From the IMG/VR virus record IMGVR_UViG_3300039449_000045, positions 1 to 30,742 of that record: a stretch of 30,742 nt of DNA. One strand, written 5' to 3'. The notes beneath the pieces are model-generated. The model searched no databases. It was not told the origin of the DNA and was given only the letters and a program-made list of their open reading frames with translations. Shown here in pieces: positions 20,823-30,355 of this stretch (the stretch's first letter is position 1; the number at the start of each line of letters is the position of its first letter). The position numbers were made by a program, and so were the translations under genes. Source of the DNA: a virus.

Positions 20823-21436
20823 TGTTTTTAGATATTCGTTTTCCCGATGATATAAGCCAAGGTTCTTCAGGCGGCCCATCATATAAAACAAGTGTGGTTG
20901 AATCGCTGAACGGTAAAAGAAAGAAAAATATCATCTGGACTTACCCGCTGCACTCCTATGATGTTTCTTATGCGGTAAGAACTAAGGCAGAGCTTGAAGC
21001 GGTGTTGTATATGTTCCATATATGCGAAGGCCGCGCTCATGAATTCCGTTTTAAAGATTGGTCAGACTTCAAGTCTTGCAACACTTATCAAACCCCCAGC
21101 GCATCAGATCAGATTTTAGGCTCTGGTGATGGCACAGCAACGGACTTTCAATTAATAAAAACGTATAGCATGTACGGCATTAGTAAAACGCGAAAAATTA
21201 CTAAGCCTGTTGCTGGAACGCTTAAAGTTGCCATTGATGGGGTTGAAACATCAGCCTTTACCTTTGATGAACTAGGTATGATTACATTTGATTCTGCCCC
21301 CGCACCAGGCACCACTGTATCGGCCGGTTATGAATTTGATGTTCCCGTTGAATTTGAAGATGATGAGCTTGAAGCTTCACTTGATAGTTACGCGGTTCGC
21401 TCTTCAAGCTTAGTGCTTCGCGAGGTTAGGCTTTGA
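20822..21436 (+). CDS. distal tail protein, DUF2460 family
   Basis: A 204-residue tail-tip protein. It opens with FLDIRFPDDISQGSSGGP, contains YAVRTKAELEAVLYMFH, then the GRAHEFRFKDWSDFK block (about 75-89), all diagnostic of DUF2460. This family corresponds to the distal-tail ring in gene transfer agents. It starts by TAATG overlap with the tape measure and is the first of four GTA-like tip genes in the usual order. Confidence 0.9.
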   Translation: MFLDIRFPDDISQGSSGGPSYKTSVVESLNGKRKKNIIWTYPLHSYDVSYAVRTKAELEAVLYMFHICEGRAHEFRFKDWSDFKSCNTYQTPSASDQILGSGDGTATDFQLIKTYSMYGISKTRKITKPVAGTLKVAIDGVETSAFTFDELGMITFDSAPAPGTTVSAGYEFDVPVEFEDDELEASLDSYAVRSSSLVLREVRL

Positions 21437-22278
21437 GAATTTTAGATGATGCTTTAATTCAGCATTTAGCGCTCAGCACTACAACGCTTTGTACTTGCTG
21501 GCGCATAAAGCGAAATGATGGGGTAGTTGAAACGTTTACTTCTCATGATCAGCCTTTCATCATCGATGGCAACACATACAAGCCAAGCGGTATATCTGAA
21601 ACTGAAACTCAGAACAGCATGGACTTAAAGGCTGACTCTGTTGAACTTAACGGCCTAGTGGAAAACGAAAGTGACCTAAGCGCTCAAATATTTTCAAAGC
21701 TTTACGACAAAGCGCAGATTGATATTTTCCAAACGGACTACACGAACCCACCTAACGAAGTTACAGCTTCATCGGTTATTTGGATAAAAACAGGTGTTAT
21801 CGGTGATATAGACCGAGAAAAAGGTAAGTGGGTGGTTGAAGCGAAAAGCTTAATTGATCTGCTCGAGCAAAAAACCATGCTGAAAACATCTCGCTTGTGT
21901 CGTGCTGAATTTGGTGATGAAAACTGCCGCGCCGATTTAACGCAATATCAAAAAACCGGCACAGTAACAGGAATATCAAACCGAACGCTTACCTTTGATA
22001 TTGGCAGTTTATCAACGGGCGATTTGGAGCAAGGAAAAGTTGAATTTACGAATTACGGTATTAGCTTTGACATTCTCAACAATTCAGGTTCAAGAGCAAC
22101 GCTTTCTGATTACATAGAGTTCAACCCAGTTGGTGAGCCTGTTGTGATCACGTTCGGTTGTAATAAGTGGCTGGATGATTGCGAGAAGTACGGCAACGTA
22201 ATTAATTTTTTTGGTGAACCTTATATACCGGACGAAGATGATTGGGCAGCGGGATATTTCAATACGATCAGCGTGTAA
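21433..22278 (+). CDS. tail hub protein, DUF2163 family
   Basis: A 281-residue protein of the DUF2163/BR0599 family, the gpL counterpart in GTA-like tips. The N-terminal domain has the LCTCWRIKRNDGVVETFTSH block (about 17-36). The C-terminal domain has four cysteines in the family pattern: two in SRLCRAEFGDENCRADL and two in FGCNKWLDDCEKYGNV, followed by NFFGEPYIP. In related hub proteins these ligate an iron-sulfur cluster. It starts at TTG 21433 in a TTGA overlap. It overlaps the next gene by 41 bases from ATG 22238. Confidence 0.88.
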   Translation: MRILDDALIQHLALSTTTLCTCWRIKRNDGVVETFTSHDQPFIIDGNTYKPSGISETETQNSMDLKADSVELNGLVENESDLSAQIFSKLYDKAQIDIFQTDYTNPPNEVTASSVIWIKTGVIGDIDREKGKWVVEAKSLIDLLEQKTMLKTSRLCRAEFGDENCRADLTQYQKTGTVTGISNRTLTFDIGSLSTGDLEQGKVEFTNYGISFDILNNSGSRATLSDYIEFNPVGEPVVITFGCNKWLDDCEKYGNVINFFGEPYIPDEDDWAAGYFNTISV

Positions 22279-22669
22279 GGCGGCCCATAGTTTTATTGGT
22301 ACGCCATACCGCCACCAAGGCAGGGCGCCGGGCGCGGGTTTAGATTGCATCGGTTTAGTTGTGGCATCACTTGAAGCTGCAGGCATAGATATTTCAGGCC
22401 TACCAAGTGACTATTCACACATACCAAAACCCAAAGTGATTCTTTCTAACATTGCTCGTTATTGTGATGTTGTTACAGAGTTGGCCCCTGGCGATATTTT
22501 AGTAATGGCCCTACGCACTCACCCTCAGCACTTAGCCTTATATGTTGGCGATAACCAAATTATTCATAGTTACATGGCCGCTGGCAAAGTAGTTAAGCAC
22601 GACTTAACCGACAACTATAAAAACAAGATACATTCAATTTACAGGATGAAAGATGGGCTTTTTATTTAG
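22238..22669 (+). CDS. tail peptidase, NlpC/P60 family
   Basis: A 143-residue cysteine peptidase. The catalytic cysteine is in GLDCIGLV (residue 37), the histidine in PQHLALYVG and a third polar position at IIHSY. NlpC/P60 tail proteins cut peptidoglycan during DNA entry. ATG 22238 is chosen as the start because the family begins close to the helix that follows; an in-frame TTG/GTG at 22211-22216 would add eight or nine residues. Its start is well inside the DUF2163 gene and its end overlaps the hub gene by 17 bases. Confidence 0.85.
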   Translation: MIGQRDISIRSACKAAHSFIGTPYRHQGRAPGAGLDCIGLVVASLEAAGIDISGLPSDYSHIPKPKVILSNIARYCDVVTELAPGDILVMALRTHPQHLALYVGDNQIIHSYMAAGKVVKHDLTDNYKNKIHSIYRMKDGLFI

Positions 22670-25600
22670 CGTAGACTTACCCGATCAAGAGGGCGAACGC
22701 CTTGATGATTTATCATCATCGCCCATTGGCTACGGTAAGCCAATCAACTTTGTAAAAGGCTTAAAGCGTGTTTCATGTACGCTTATTCATCAGTTCCCGC
22801 TAGTTGAAACGGTGCATGAAGAAGAAGTTGAGTCAGGCGGTAAGGGTGGTTCGTCTAGTTACACCAATACCACTTACACCTATTCAGCCACGTTTGCAGT
22901 GATGATATGCGCCCAAAGAATAAAAGGCATTCGCCGCATTTGGCTCAATAGCAAACTTTTTTATGAAAACCGCCCTTTTATGAGCGGTGATATTGCAGAG
23001 ACAAAGCAGGCCGCTGAATCAGTGTTTAATATTTACCATGGCACTGATGATCAACCCGTAGACCCTATTCTTCAATCAAAATTCGGGGCAAGAACGCCAG
23101 CTTATCGGGGCCGCGCTTATATTGTTTTCAATAATCTGCAACTTGCAGAATTGGGCAACCGTGTTCCAATGGTGGACGTTGAAGTGGTTGAAAGTGGCAC
23201 TGGCTCAACTTCAAACACCCCGATACCTTACCCGCTTTATTTGCGTGATTTGGTCGGTGATATTTGTGTACGTTCTGGCATTCCAGAAAGCCGCGTTGAT
23301 GTGTCTGAACTTGATGATGTGATTGATGGTTATTCTGTCAGTAAAGACACAAAAGGCAGTGAGCAGTTAAAGCCATTAATGCAGCTTTATAATTTTTACC
23401 CAAGTGAGCAGGGTGAAAAGCTGGTATTCAAAAAGAACCCGATACCTGTTAGCCGCCAAGAGCATGAAGAAAACTGTCTCATTAATGAAGATGGCCTAAT
23501 ATCGAATGCTTATCATCAGGTGCTTGGCCGCCAAGGTTATTTCCCACCGGAAGCAGGCACCAGTGAAGGGCAGTTTTTAATGCTTCGCGCTGCTTGTTTG
23601 GCTTATTTGCAAACCAATAATGAGAACTGGCTCAAAATTGTAAATACGCTAAGAGCGCCAATTGATAACTTATTTTTGAAAGCGCCCCCAGCGGATCCAA
23701 ATACGCTGTATATTCCCCACTGGCTGTTTGTTGTAAAGAACCCGGTTCAGTCTCAATCTGAAAACTTAAACATGCTGGTAACGCTGACCAAAAACGGTGA
23801 TACCTATGAAGGTTTTATTGCGCCAGGCTTCCCCAGTTACGGCGATAAAATAAAAACGGTTACGCGCTTATACTCAGATGAAGCCAGCTTTGTGGATTGG
23901 TACAACCCATACGCGGGGATTATTGGCACCGATTACGGGTTACCCGCTGAAGTTGTTACCAATGAGACAGGCACAACCATTAAGATCCCCGCATCACAGG
24001 TTGGCTTTGCAGCGAATATCAATGCAAATGCTATTGTGGTTTATGACTTTGGTTCAATTCTCGATGTGTCTCAAAACATGGAAGCCTGGCCTTATTGGCG
24101 GCCAATGTTGCCCGGTGAAATATCGTGCGCGGTGGATTCTATACCGTGGGCCATTGAAGCGTTTGATTTGTTGCACCAAGTAACGGGTGAGCAGCAATAC
24201 CTTGATGCTAAGAACGCATCAGTGCAAACCGCTTATAAAACCTTTGATGTTGATGATGGCCGTGGCTGGATAAGGCCAATTAACGGCGATGCTTTCAGCT
24301 TGTCGGGTACCTACATAAGCACAAGCCGTTCAGGGTTTAACGATGGCTCTTTGGTCAGAAACAGAGACTTAACGTTAAAAATACAAATTCCAGAAGCCGA
24401 AGGCGAAGCGCAGTATGGGCGCGGTGTAAAAGATGAAATACGCGCATCAGATACACACATACGCCTAGATTTTGGCATTAAAAATAATGTAGTTGGTAAC
24501 ATAAATTTCTTTGTTCAAAGCGGTAACGATGTAACCACCGCAACAAGATATTACAAAGAATATGTGGTTTTACCCAATACTAAAGATGGCCAATTTGATA
24601 TACCGCTCAGCGAGTTTGAGGCAAAAACGCTTAGGGTTGACGGTTGGTTTGCAACACCGGGTGCATTAACGCCAGGCACTGAAATTGATGTTGTAGGGTT
24701 TACGGTTGATACGCCTGAAGGCATGGAGATTGAATTAAGAGAAATTCGCCCAATCCCCGTGATTCAATTGCCTTATACGCCGTATATTGCCCCTTATACC
24801 GCCAATGCAATTAATGATTCTTTGATTGATTGGCGAGGTGCGCCCGGTGTGGGCTATCAAGACCCTGTATTATGGGCCGCGCTAAATGATTCAACTGCCC
24901 TTGCGGGTATGCTGGATTTTATTGAAGATAGCCAAGCTGAGTATGCTTTACGCTACACGGAAACGGGCCCGTTCGTACCTTCTTATGTGTGGAATAGGTT
25001 TGACCGCCAGCAAGTGACTGATGCAAACCCCAATACCTGGACGTTTGAATGGGTGGATCCAAACAGTGAATGGGTGGGTTATACCGCTCGCGTCATTGCG
25101 GCATGTGGCTGGGCTGGTGATTTAGCAGCGGGTAACGGTGATTCAGCGAATGCAACGCGCTGCCTTAATGTTGCCGCGCAATTCATCACCTACTTAAACA
25201 GCGTGTGGACTGACTCAAACAAGTTTATACCCACGAACTTTCCTGAAACAATTCCAGTTATTGGAAGAAATGAAACGGTTGAGACTAGATCCATCGGCAC
25301 AATTTACAATGGTTTTGTTTATCGAGCAGACACAGGCGGCACCACTGGCACATCAGCGCCAACGTTCCCTACATCGCTAGGGCAAACCGTAACTGATGGT
25401 AGCGTGGTTTGGCGTTGTGCGGGTTACAGTTACGGCACAAGCCCAGTATATGGTGAATACGATGAACCCCATGCCGCCGCGCTATTCATGCGAGGGGCCG
25501 CGTTCTGTCATAAGAACAACGTAAACCAAGCCAATTCACTGGCGATTGTTCAGCGTTGCTGGGATTACCTTTCACGACTTTGGAATGATGCCTATGGTGA

Positions 25601-27185
25601 TGTTGCTGATACTTGGTCACATAACCCCGATTCAGCAGAATGGTTTGGCTTTTGGTCTGGTGAAATTGTTACTACGATTTCACAGTTACTTAATGAGCTT
25701 TCAAGCGTTCGCATCGCTGCAGGCATACCATCAGCAACCATTGAATCATGGTTAGCAGCCCATTCATCATGGTTAATATCTAAAACAAGAACATTGTCGT
25801 TTCAAGATATTGATGATTTTGTGATGAAAGATGGATATTCGCAAAGCCGCATAAAAGAAGCTAAGTTACCCAAGCAAGTTGAAGTTCAATATGCCAGCAG
25901 CGTAAGGAATGATTCTGATGATACCCGTTCAGCGGTATCAAGAAGTGCCAAAAGTGAAAAGACAGAAACCATAAAAAGCCCGGTCAATATGGACGGAGAC
26001 GAAGCCCTAAACCGCGCTTTTAAGTTGTTAATGCAAGCCTGGACGCAGAGAACATCATGGGAGTTTTCAACCATTGGCCGTATTTATCAGCCGGGTGATG
26101 TAGTTGAAAAGCTAGTTGATGGCGTAGTTCGCCAGATGCAATTTACTGAAGTCACTCAAGACCCAGAAGGCTTTCAAGAAATCAAAGCGGTTTCTTACGA
26201 TGGCAGCGTATTCACAAGTGGCCTGTTAAGCTCAGGCGACCCAAGAACGGCTTCAGGCATTAAAGCAATATCTTCATCGCTGGGTGTGTTTGTCGATATA
26301 CCGCTTTATCGTGATGATTATGATTCGTTTGGGTTTACTTCTTATGTCGTGGCTCAAGGTGACAACTGGCGAGGTGGGCGACTTCTTAAAAGTCCAGATG
26401 ATGGCGTTTATTCAAAAGTTGCTGAATATATTACTCAACCCACTTACGGCATTGTAGTTTCATTGGTGCCTGTTAAATCATATTATGTTCCCGATCTTAC
26501 TTCGCAAATCAGTGTGAGCATTACCGGCGGTGAACTTTCATCATGTAGCGCCGATGCTTGGTATCGTGGCGCTAACATGGGCCTATTTGGACAAGAAATT
26601 ATTTATTTTAAAGATGCTCAGTTGCAGTCCGATGGCACCTATACCCTAAGCAACTTATTGCGTGGCATGCGTGGCACACGAAACCAGATAAACACCCACG
26701 CCACCAATGAACGCTTCTTATTGTTATCAGGTGAAGGCTTAGTTAACGTTCCGCTAAACCGCGCTGATGTTGGCATTCCTTACTTTTACAAGTCCGTTTC
26801 AAATGGTCAGACTGAAGCAGGTGTTGAACCCATTCAGGCAACCATCAATTCAGTAAGAAAGAAACCACTTCAGCCGGCACACATAGCAATACGCCGCTTA
26901 GCTGATGGCCTTCACATTACATGGAAGCGTCAAACAAGATTAGGCGCAGCGTGGATTGATTCGGCTGATGTTCCACTTGGAGAGTCGATCGAGTCTTACT
27001 TGATTGAATTACGGAATGAATCTGGCGCAGTGTTAACAACGTTCAATGCAAGCCAGCCTAGCCAATTCATCAGTAACAGTGAATTAAACACACATTATGG
27101 CGATGTTAACGCATTGGCCTATGTTGCCGTGTGCCAAGTTAGCCCAGAGTTTGGTAATGGCGATTACATAGAGAGAACCGCATGA
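22653..27185 (+). CDS. J: central tail hub / host-specificity protein (GTA gp15- and gpJ-like) with large insert
   Basis: A 1510-residue protein. Residues 1-281 match the hub N-terminus of GTA- and lambda J-type proteins, with [20 protein letters not shown] and the [19 protein letters not shown] block. Residues about 1050-1510 match the C-terminal hub domains: [32 protein letters not shown], and [20 protein letters not shown]. Between them is a roughly 770-residue insert that is not part of the usual hub and looks like a carbohydrate-active domain. The protein would form the tail tip, contact the receptor and open the envelope. It overlaps its neighbours by 17 bases (peptidase) and ATGA (DUF2793). 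Confidence 0.88.
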   Translation: MGFLFSVDLPDQEGERLDDLSSSPIGYGKPINFVKGLKRVSCTLIHQFPLVETVHEEEVESGGKGGSSSYTNTTYTYSATFAVMICAQRIKGIRRIWLNSKLFYENRPFMSGDIAETKQAAESVFNIYHGTDDQPVDPILQSKFGARTPAYRGRAYIVFNNLQLAELGNRVPMVDVEVVESGTGSTSNTPIPYPLYLRDLVGDICVRSGIPESRVDVSELDDVIDGYSVSKDTKGSEQLKPLMQLYNFYPSEQGEKLVFKKNPIPVSRQEHEENCLINEDGLISNAYHQVLGRQGYFPPEAGTSEGQFLMLRAACLAYLQTNNENWLKIVNTLRAPIDNLFLKAPPADPNTLYIPHWLFVVKNPVQSQSENLNMLVTLTKNGDTYEGFIAPGFPSYGDKIKTVTRLYSDEASFVDWYNPYAGIIGTDYGLPAEVVTNETGTTIKIPASQVGFAANINANAIVVYDFGSILDVSQNMEAWPYWRPMLPGEISCAVDSIPWAIEAFDLLHQVTGEQQYLDAKNASVQTAYKTFDVDDGRGWIRPINGDAFSLSGTYISTSRSGFNDGSLVRNRDLTLKIQIPEAEGEAQYGRGVKDEIRASDTHIRLDFGIKNNVVGNINFFVQSGNDVTTATRYYKEYVVLPNTKDGQFDIPLSEFEAKTLRVDGWFATPGALTPGTEIDVVGFTVDTPEGMEIELREIRPIPVIQLPYTPYIAPYTANAINDSLIDWRGAPGVGYQDPVLWAALNDSTALAGMLDFIEDSQAEYALRYTETGPFVPSYVWNRFDRQQVTDANPNTWTFEWVDPNSEWVGYTARVIAACGWAGDLAAGNGDSANATRCLNVAAQFITYLNSVWTDSNKFIPTNFPETIPVIGRNETVETRSIGTIYNGFVYRADTGGTTGTSAPTFPTSLGQTVTDGSVVWRCAGYSYGTSPVYGEYDEPHAAALFMRGAAFCHKNNVNQANSLAIVQRCWDYLSRLWNDAYGDVADTWSHNPDSAEWFGFWSGEIVTTISQLLNELSSVRIAAGIPSATIESWLAAHSSWLISKTRTLSFQDIDDFVMKDGYSQSRIKEAKLPKQVEVQYASSVRNDSDDTRSAVSRSAKSEKTETIKSPVNMDGDEALNRAFKLLMQAWTQRTSWEFSTIGRIYQPGDVVEKLVDGVVRQMQFTEVTQDPEGFQEIKAVSYDGSVFTSGLLSSGDPRTASGIKAISSSLGVFVDIPLYRDDYDSFGFTSYVVAQGDNWRGGRLLKSPDDGVYSKVAEYITQPTYGIVVSLVPVKSYYVPDLTSQISVSITGGELSSCSADAWYRGANMGLFGQEIIYFKDAQLQSDGTYTLSNLLRGMRGTRNQINTHATNERFLLLSGEGLVNVPLNRADVGIPYFYKSVSNGQTEAGVEPIQATINSVRKKPLQPAHIAIRRLADGLHITWKRQTRLGAAWIDSADVPLGESIESYLIELRNESGAVLTTFNASQPSQFISNSELNTHYGDVNALAYVAVCQVSPEFGNGDYIERTA
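23493..25800 (+). other. glycosidase-like domain inserted in the hub protein
   Basis: Residues about 282-1050 interrupt the hub fold. The pieces are: a helix-rich start with paired aromatic helices ([36 protein letters not shown]), a beta-rich part (about 553-700), more paired helices (about 700-880), a small APTFPTSLG-type beta module (about 881-927) and a final helical part with [17 protein letters not shown]. Repeated helix pairs with W/H/D/E-rich turns suggest an alpha/alpha-barrel like those of many glycosidases and lyases. No catalytic pair could be assigned. Confidence 0.5.
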
Positions 27186-27976
27186 CAACATCAAGATTAA
27201 AAATGCCGTTGATCACAGAATCACAGGCCCAGAAGCACATCACGCACAACGAAGCCTTGCAGATGCTTGATGTATTTGTGAACGGCTCATTGAAAAGCAT
27301 AACAGTTACCACGCCGCCAGGCTCACCCACTGAGGGTGATGCGTATTTTATACCAGGCGGTGGCTCTGGCGATTGGGCCGCTTATGTGGGTTACATTGCT
27401 CACTGGTTCAATGCGCAGTGGTACTTTTACGAGGTGCCCACCAACATCATTTTATATATCGAAGATGATGCAGCCCCTAAACGCTACGATGGCACAACAT
27501 GGAATGTTGAAGGCTCAGGCGGCAAAGTATACGTTGATGCTGCAGGTGGCAACGCAACACTTACTGCCCAGCAATCAAGCGCTGATGTAATTCAAATTGG
27601 CGGCTCTGGATCAGCGTTAACGCTTACCTTAGATTCGCTTGAAAAAACATGGACGATTTTGAACGACTCGAACGCAAACGTGACAGTTTCAACGGGCGCA
27701 GGTGGAACGGTATTTGTTGAAGCAGGCTTTCAAGCCAATGTGGTTGGTGATGGTACTGGTATTCGCCCAGCATTCACCATTGCCCCCGATGGCTTGAAGG
27801 TGGGTAACGTATTAAACCCGCCACTTTATTCAACTAGCAGCACCCCCAGCGCTTCATCAAATTATGGAGCAGTAATATTTGTAACTGATGGCGATGCCGG
27901 TTCTCCATGTTTGGCCGTTTCAGATGGCGGCACATGGAAACGGATTACACTTGGCGCAACAATAGCGAGCGTTTAA
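27182..27976 (+). CDS. tail protein, DUF2793 family
   Basis: A 264-residue protein. The N-terminal domain (about 8-110) is DUF2793, with [20 protein letters not shown], the [14 protein letters not shown] block and YDGTTWN near its end. DUF2793 proteins attach to the tail tip of GTA-like and marine phages. The C-terminal part is a beta-rich, glycine- and threonine-rich region (about 115-264), likely a trimeric fibre or receptor-binding module. ATGA overlap with the hub gene places it directly after. Receptor unknown. Confidence 0.85.
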   Translation: MTTSRLKMPLITESQAQKHITHNEALQMLDVFVNGSLKSITVTTPPGSPTEGDAYFIPGGGSGDWAAYVGYIAHWFNAQWYFYEVPTNIILYIEDDAAPKRYDGTTWNVEGSGGKVYVDAAGGNATLTAQQSSADVIQIGGSGSALTLTLDSLEKTWTILNDSNANVTVSTGAGGTVFVEAGFQANVVGDGTGIRPAFTIAPDGLKVGNVLNPPLYSTSSTPSASSNYGAVIFVTDGDAGSPCLAVSDGGTWKRITLGATIASV

Positions 27977-27979
27977 CCA

Positions 27980-28333
27980 ATGACCTGGCTTAAAGCAAAA
28001 CTTCTCCTTCTATCAGTGGCCCTTATATGGGCCTTTTTTATTTGCATTTCATTGCCTGTTCAACTGCCTATCACGCTTGCTAGCTTTCTTGTAAGAAATG
28101 AGCGCTTGAAAAGATACGTGTGGGGCTTTTGGATATGGCAAGACCAAGCGGTGAACGCCATTCTTGGCGGCAACCCTGATGTAACAGTTTCAAGCAAAGT
28201 CGGCTATATGGCAGAGCAAGGCAGCAAGACAGCGCAAGCCATGACGGTTGTTATAGATTTATTATTCAAGTTAGCAGTGGGGCAAGAGAACCACTGTCAA
28301 GCATCGATTGAGCGTGACGAGGAGCATTATTAA
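27980..28333 (+). CDS. phage membrane-anchored protein (hypothetical)
   Basis: A 117-residue protein with a long hydrophobic N-terminus (about residues 5-38, LLLLSVALIWAFFICISLP and on) and a soluble helical rest. The GFWIWQDQAVNAILGGNPDV and TVSSKVGYMAEQGS stretch resembles a recurrent family of small phage membrane proteins with the consensus D-x-x-x-N-x-x-L-G-G-x-P-D-x-T-x-S-S. Their function is not known. An intrinsic-terminator-like hairpin (28018-28039) lies inside its coding region about 40 bases after the start. It overlaps the next gene by TAATG. Confidence 0.7.
   Translation: MTWLKAKLLLLSVALIWAFFICISLPVQLPITLASFLVRNERLKRYVWGFWIWQDQAVNAILGGNPDVTVSSKVGYMAEQGSKTAQAMTVVIDLLFKLAVGQENHCQASIERDEEHY
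28018..28039 (+). terminator. terminator-like hairpin inside coding sequence
   Basis: GGCCC (28018-28022) and GGGCC (28029-28033) enclose TTATAT, followed by six T (28034-28039). It comes 42 bases after the DUF2793 stop. It may lower expression of the genes that follow, unless antiterminated, or be a chance result of encoding a hydrophobic helix. Confidence 0.5.
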
Positions 28334-28932
28334 TGAAAACACTAGCAGAATTTGACACGCTTGCAGAAGCCAAAGCATACACGCAAACACGCGGCAAGAT
28401 GATTCATCGTAACAGTATGAATGCTTGGTTATCTCAGGCTGGCAAATATCGCAGACTGAAAGAGATTGCAGCAGATGCGGTCAATCCGCTTGGTGATGGT
28501 GCAGCGGCTTTTCTTGACTCTACCGAGTACAATCTAATCCAAACCAGCGAGACAGGGCAAGGTGTTATTCAGTTGATGCAAGCGCTAATTTCCGCAGAAG
28601 GTAACGACCCTGCTTTACAGGCTGTATTGGATAAGGGGGTTGCAGCAGCTAACGAGGTTTACTACCCACACGCCAACGCTACGGAGTACGACTTCAAACG
28701 CGCCAAGGGATTACCGATTGCACAGAAAGAAGTTGCACCCGTTAACGGCTATATAAAAATCACACTAACACAAAACGTAGAGCCACACAGGCCGCAAGTG
28801 TACGTGGATATTCAAGGTGTTAAGCAGCGTATTACAGGCTTCGGGCTAGTTGATAAAGCGGGTGATTATCTTGCGCCAGTGCCAAGGGGTTACTCAGCCT
28901 TTTACGTTGATGACGCTTACGGTGTGATGTGA
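28333..28932 (+). CDS. hypothetical tail-associated protein
   Basis: A 199-residue soluble protein. The N-terminal half is helical (EFDTLAEAKAYTQTRGKMIH; MNAWLSQAGKYRRLKEIAAD; a QALISAEGNDPALQAVLDKG helix pair). The C-terminal half is beta-rich (GYIKITLTQNVEPHRPQVYV, DIQGVKQRITGFGLV). No family was recognised. The overlap with both neighbours (TAATG before, TGATG after) puts it in the fibre operon. It may be a fibre connector or chaperone; this is a guess from position only. Confidence 0.6.
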   Translation: MKTLAEFDTLAEAKAYTQTRGKMIHRNSMNAWLSQAGKYRRLKEIAADAVNPLGDGAAAFLDSTEYNLIQTSETGQGVIQLMQALISAEGNDPALQAVLDKGVAAANEVYYPHANATEYDFKRAKGLPIAQKEVAPVNGYIKITLTQNVEPHRPQVYVDIQGVKQRITGFGLVDKAGDYLAPVPRGYSAFYVDDAYGVM

Positions 28933-30353
28933 TGGCGTTTTTATTGCGGTTTGACGGGGTTAATGATTATGTGGATATACCAGCATGGACACCAGACTCT
29001 TTAAGTTTTAACTATGAACTTATTACAACATTCTCAGACGGGGATGTAGTATTAGGCAATATAACTGCACAGAACGATGGGTTCGTCTTTTTCATAGGTG
29101 GTTTAAGGGTTAGACATGGCGGCGGTTTTGATAAGACCGCCCCACTCCCTGCTGGCACTGTTTTTGGTGATAAATTAAAAATTGAGGTTTTTTCCACTCC
29201 GTCTGGAACAGACATAAATATAACTAATTTGGACAGCGGCGAAACATCTACTTTTTTGGATGCGGCTTTTGATATTCCAACATTCAATGTAATAGGTAGA
29301 TTTCAAAATGGAAGAAACTTTGACGGTGATTTATATTCTGCAAGCCTAACTTCAGGTAGCGATAATCGAAACTACGACCCAAGCGCATCAAACGGCACAG
29401 GGCAAATACTACCTGATACAGTTGTCGGAAACGACGGAACACTTGTTAACTTCCCGACCGATAACAGCCAGTGGATATTCTACGACGATGGTGGCGGGGC
29501 GGTTACGCAGCCGGTTGTGTCTGTCAGCGCCGAAGAAGTTCACCAAGCTAACACGCTATCAATATCAGCATTTAATTCAGTTTCATCTATCATTGCTGAA
29601 CAAGTTGAAAGTGCTAACCTGATTGATGTTTTTCTGTCTCAACTTGCATCAAGCATTCAAGCGCAAGAAAGGCATGATGCAACTGCGCTGAATATTGAGC
29701 AAAGCGCATCGCAGGCAGTTAATTCACTTACCGCTGAACAAATTGAGCAAGCCAATTTGATTGGTATATCTCAATCATTGCCGGTTAACTCAGTGCAGGC
29801 GCAAGAGAATCAGCAAGCGAATACACTGACAATTGAGCAATCAGCCGGGCAATTAATAGCCCTAAACACTGCTCAGCAAGTTGAGCAGGCCACAGTGCTT
29901 TCGCTGGCTCAACAGCAAGCATTGGCGCATATAGTTGCCGAACAGATATCAGCGGCAAGCGTTACTGATGTAAGTAATCTTCAAGCAGTTACTATGATAA
30001 TTGCTGAAGAATCTCATCAGGCCAGCACGCTTAACGTTGAACAATACACTGGCCAGTTAGTTACGCTCATTACTGCAGAGCAGAAAAACGAAGCGCAAAC
30101 ACTTTTAATCAGTGAAGTAAGCGCGATTGATGTTTTGCAAGCCGAGCAAGTCATGAACGCTGAAACTATTGCATTCAGCCAAGTACAACGGCTTACGCAG
30201 ATAACAGCGGAGCAGCTAACAGAGGCCCAGTTATTAACCATTCTTACCAGTGGTGATAATACTGATTTGTCTGGTTTGCGCTTAATCCCTGTTACTTCGA
30301 AATACACAATCAACCCCACGAACACAACCCGATACTCTTTACAAAAGGTATAA
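28932..30353 (+). CDS. tail fibre with LamG-like head and 22-residue repeats
   Basis: A 473-residue protein from ATG 28932 (TGATG overlap; a GTG one codon earlier is possible). The first 170 residues look like a concanavalin/LamG-type beta-sandwich (FLLRFDGVNDYVDIPAWTPD; NVIGRFQNGRNFDGDLYSAS), a fold that often binds sugars. Residues about 195-440 form eleven degenerate repeats of 21-24 residues around AEQxxxAxxL. A short tail (LRLIPVTSKYTINPTNTTRY) ends it. The repeats are expected to make a long fibrous shaft. It likely extends from the tail tip as an adhesin. Confidence 0.75.
   Translation: MAFLLRFDGVNDYVDIPAWTPDSLSFNYELITTFSDGDVVLGNITAQNDGFVFFIGGLRVRHGGGFDKTAPLPAGTVFGDKLKIEVFSTPSGTDINITNLDSGETSTFLDAAFDIPTFNVIGRFQNGRNFDGDLYSASLTSGSDNRNYDPSASNGTGQILPDTVVGNDGTLVNFPTDNSQWIFYDDGGGAVTQPVVSVSAEEVHQANTLSISAFNSVSSIIAEQVESANLIDVFLSQLASSIQAQERHDATALNIEQSASQAVNSLTAEQIEQANLIGISQSLPVNSVQAQENQQANTLTIEQSAGQLIALNTAQQVEQATVLSLAQQQALAHIVAEQISAASVTDVSNLQAVTMIIAEESHQASTLNVEQYTGQLVTLITAEQKNEAQTLLISEVSAIDVLQAEQVMNAETIAFSQVQRLTQITAEQLTEAQLLTILTSGDNTDLSGLRLIPVTSKYTINPTNTTRYSLQKV
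29513..30250 (+). repeat. eleven degenerate 66-bp coding repeats in the fibre gene
   Basis: Units of about 66 bases encode S-I-x-A-E-Q-x-x-x-A-x-x-L-x-I-x-Q-x. Clear unit cores include AEQVESANLI, AEQIEQANLI, AEESHQASTL, AEQKNEAQTL and AEQLTEAQLL. Units ending IEQSASQ, IEQSAGQ and VEQYTGQ recur at two- or three-unit spacing, which shows a higher-order duplication. Confidence 0.8.
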
Positions 30354-30355
30354 CT

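Noticed and set aside
24311-24502. Minus-strand frame inside the hub gene
   Set aside because: It is a shadow of the plus-strand coding frame, with no start signals and no recognisable product.
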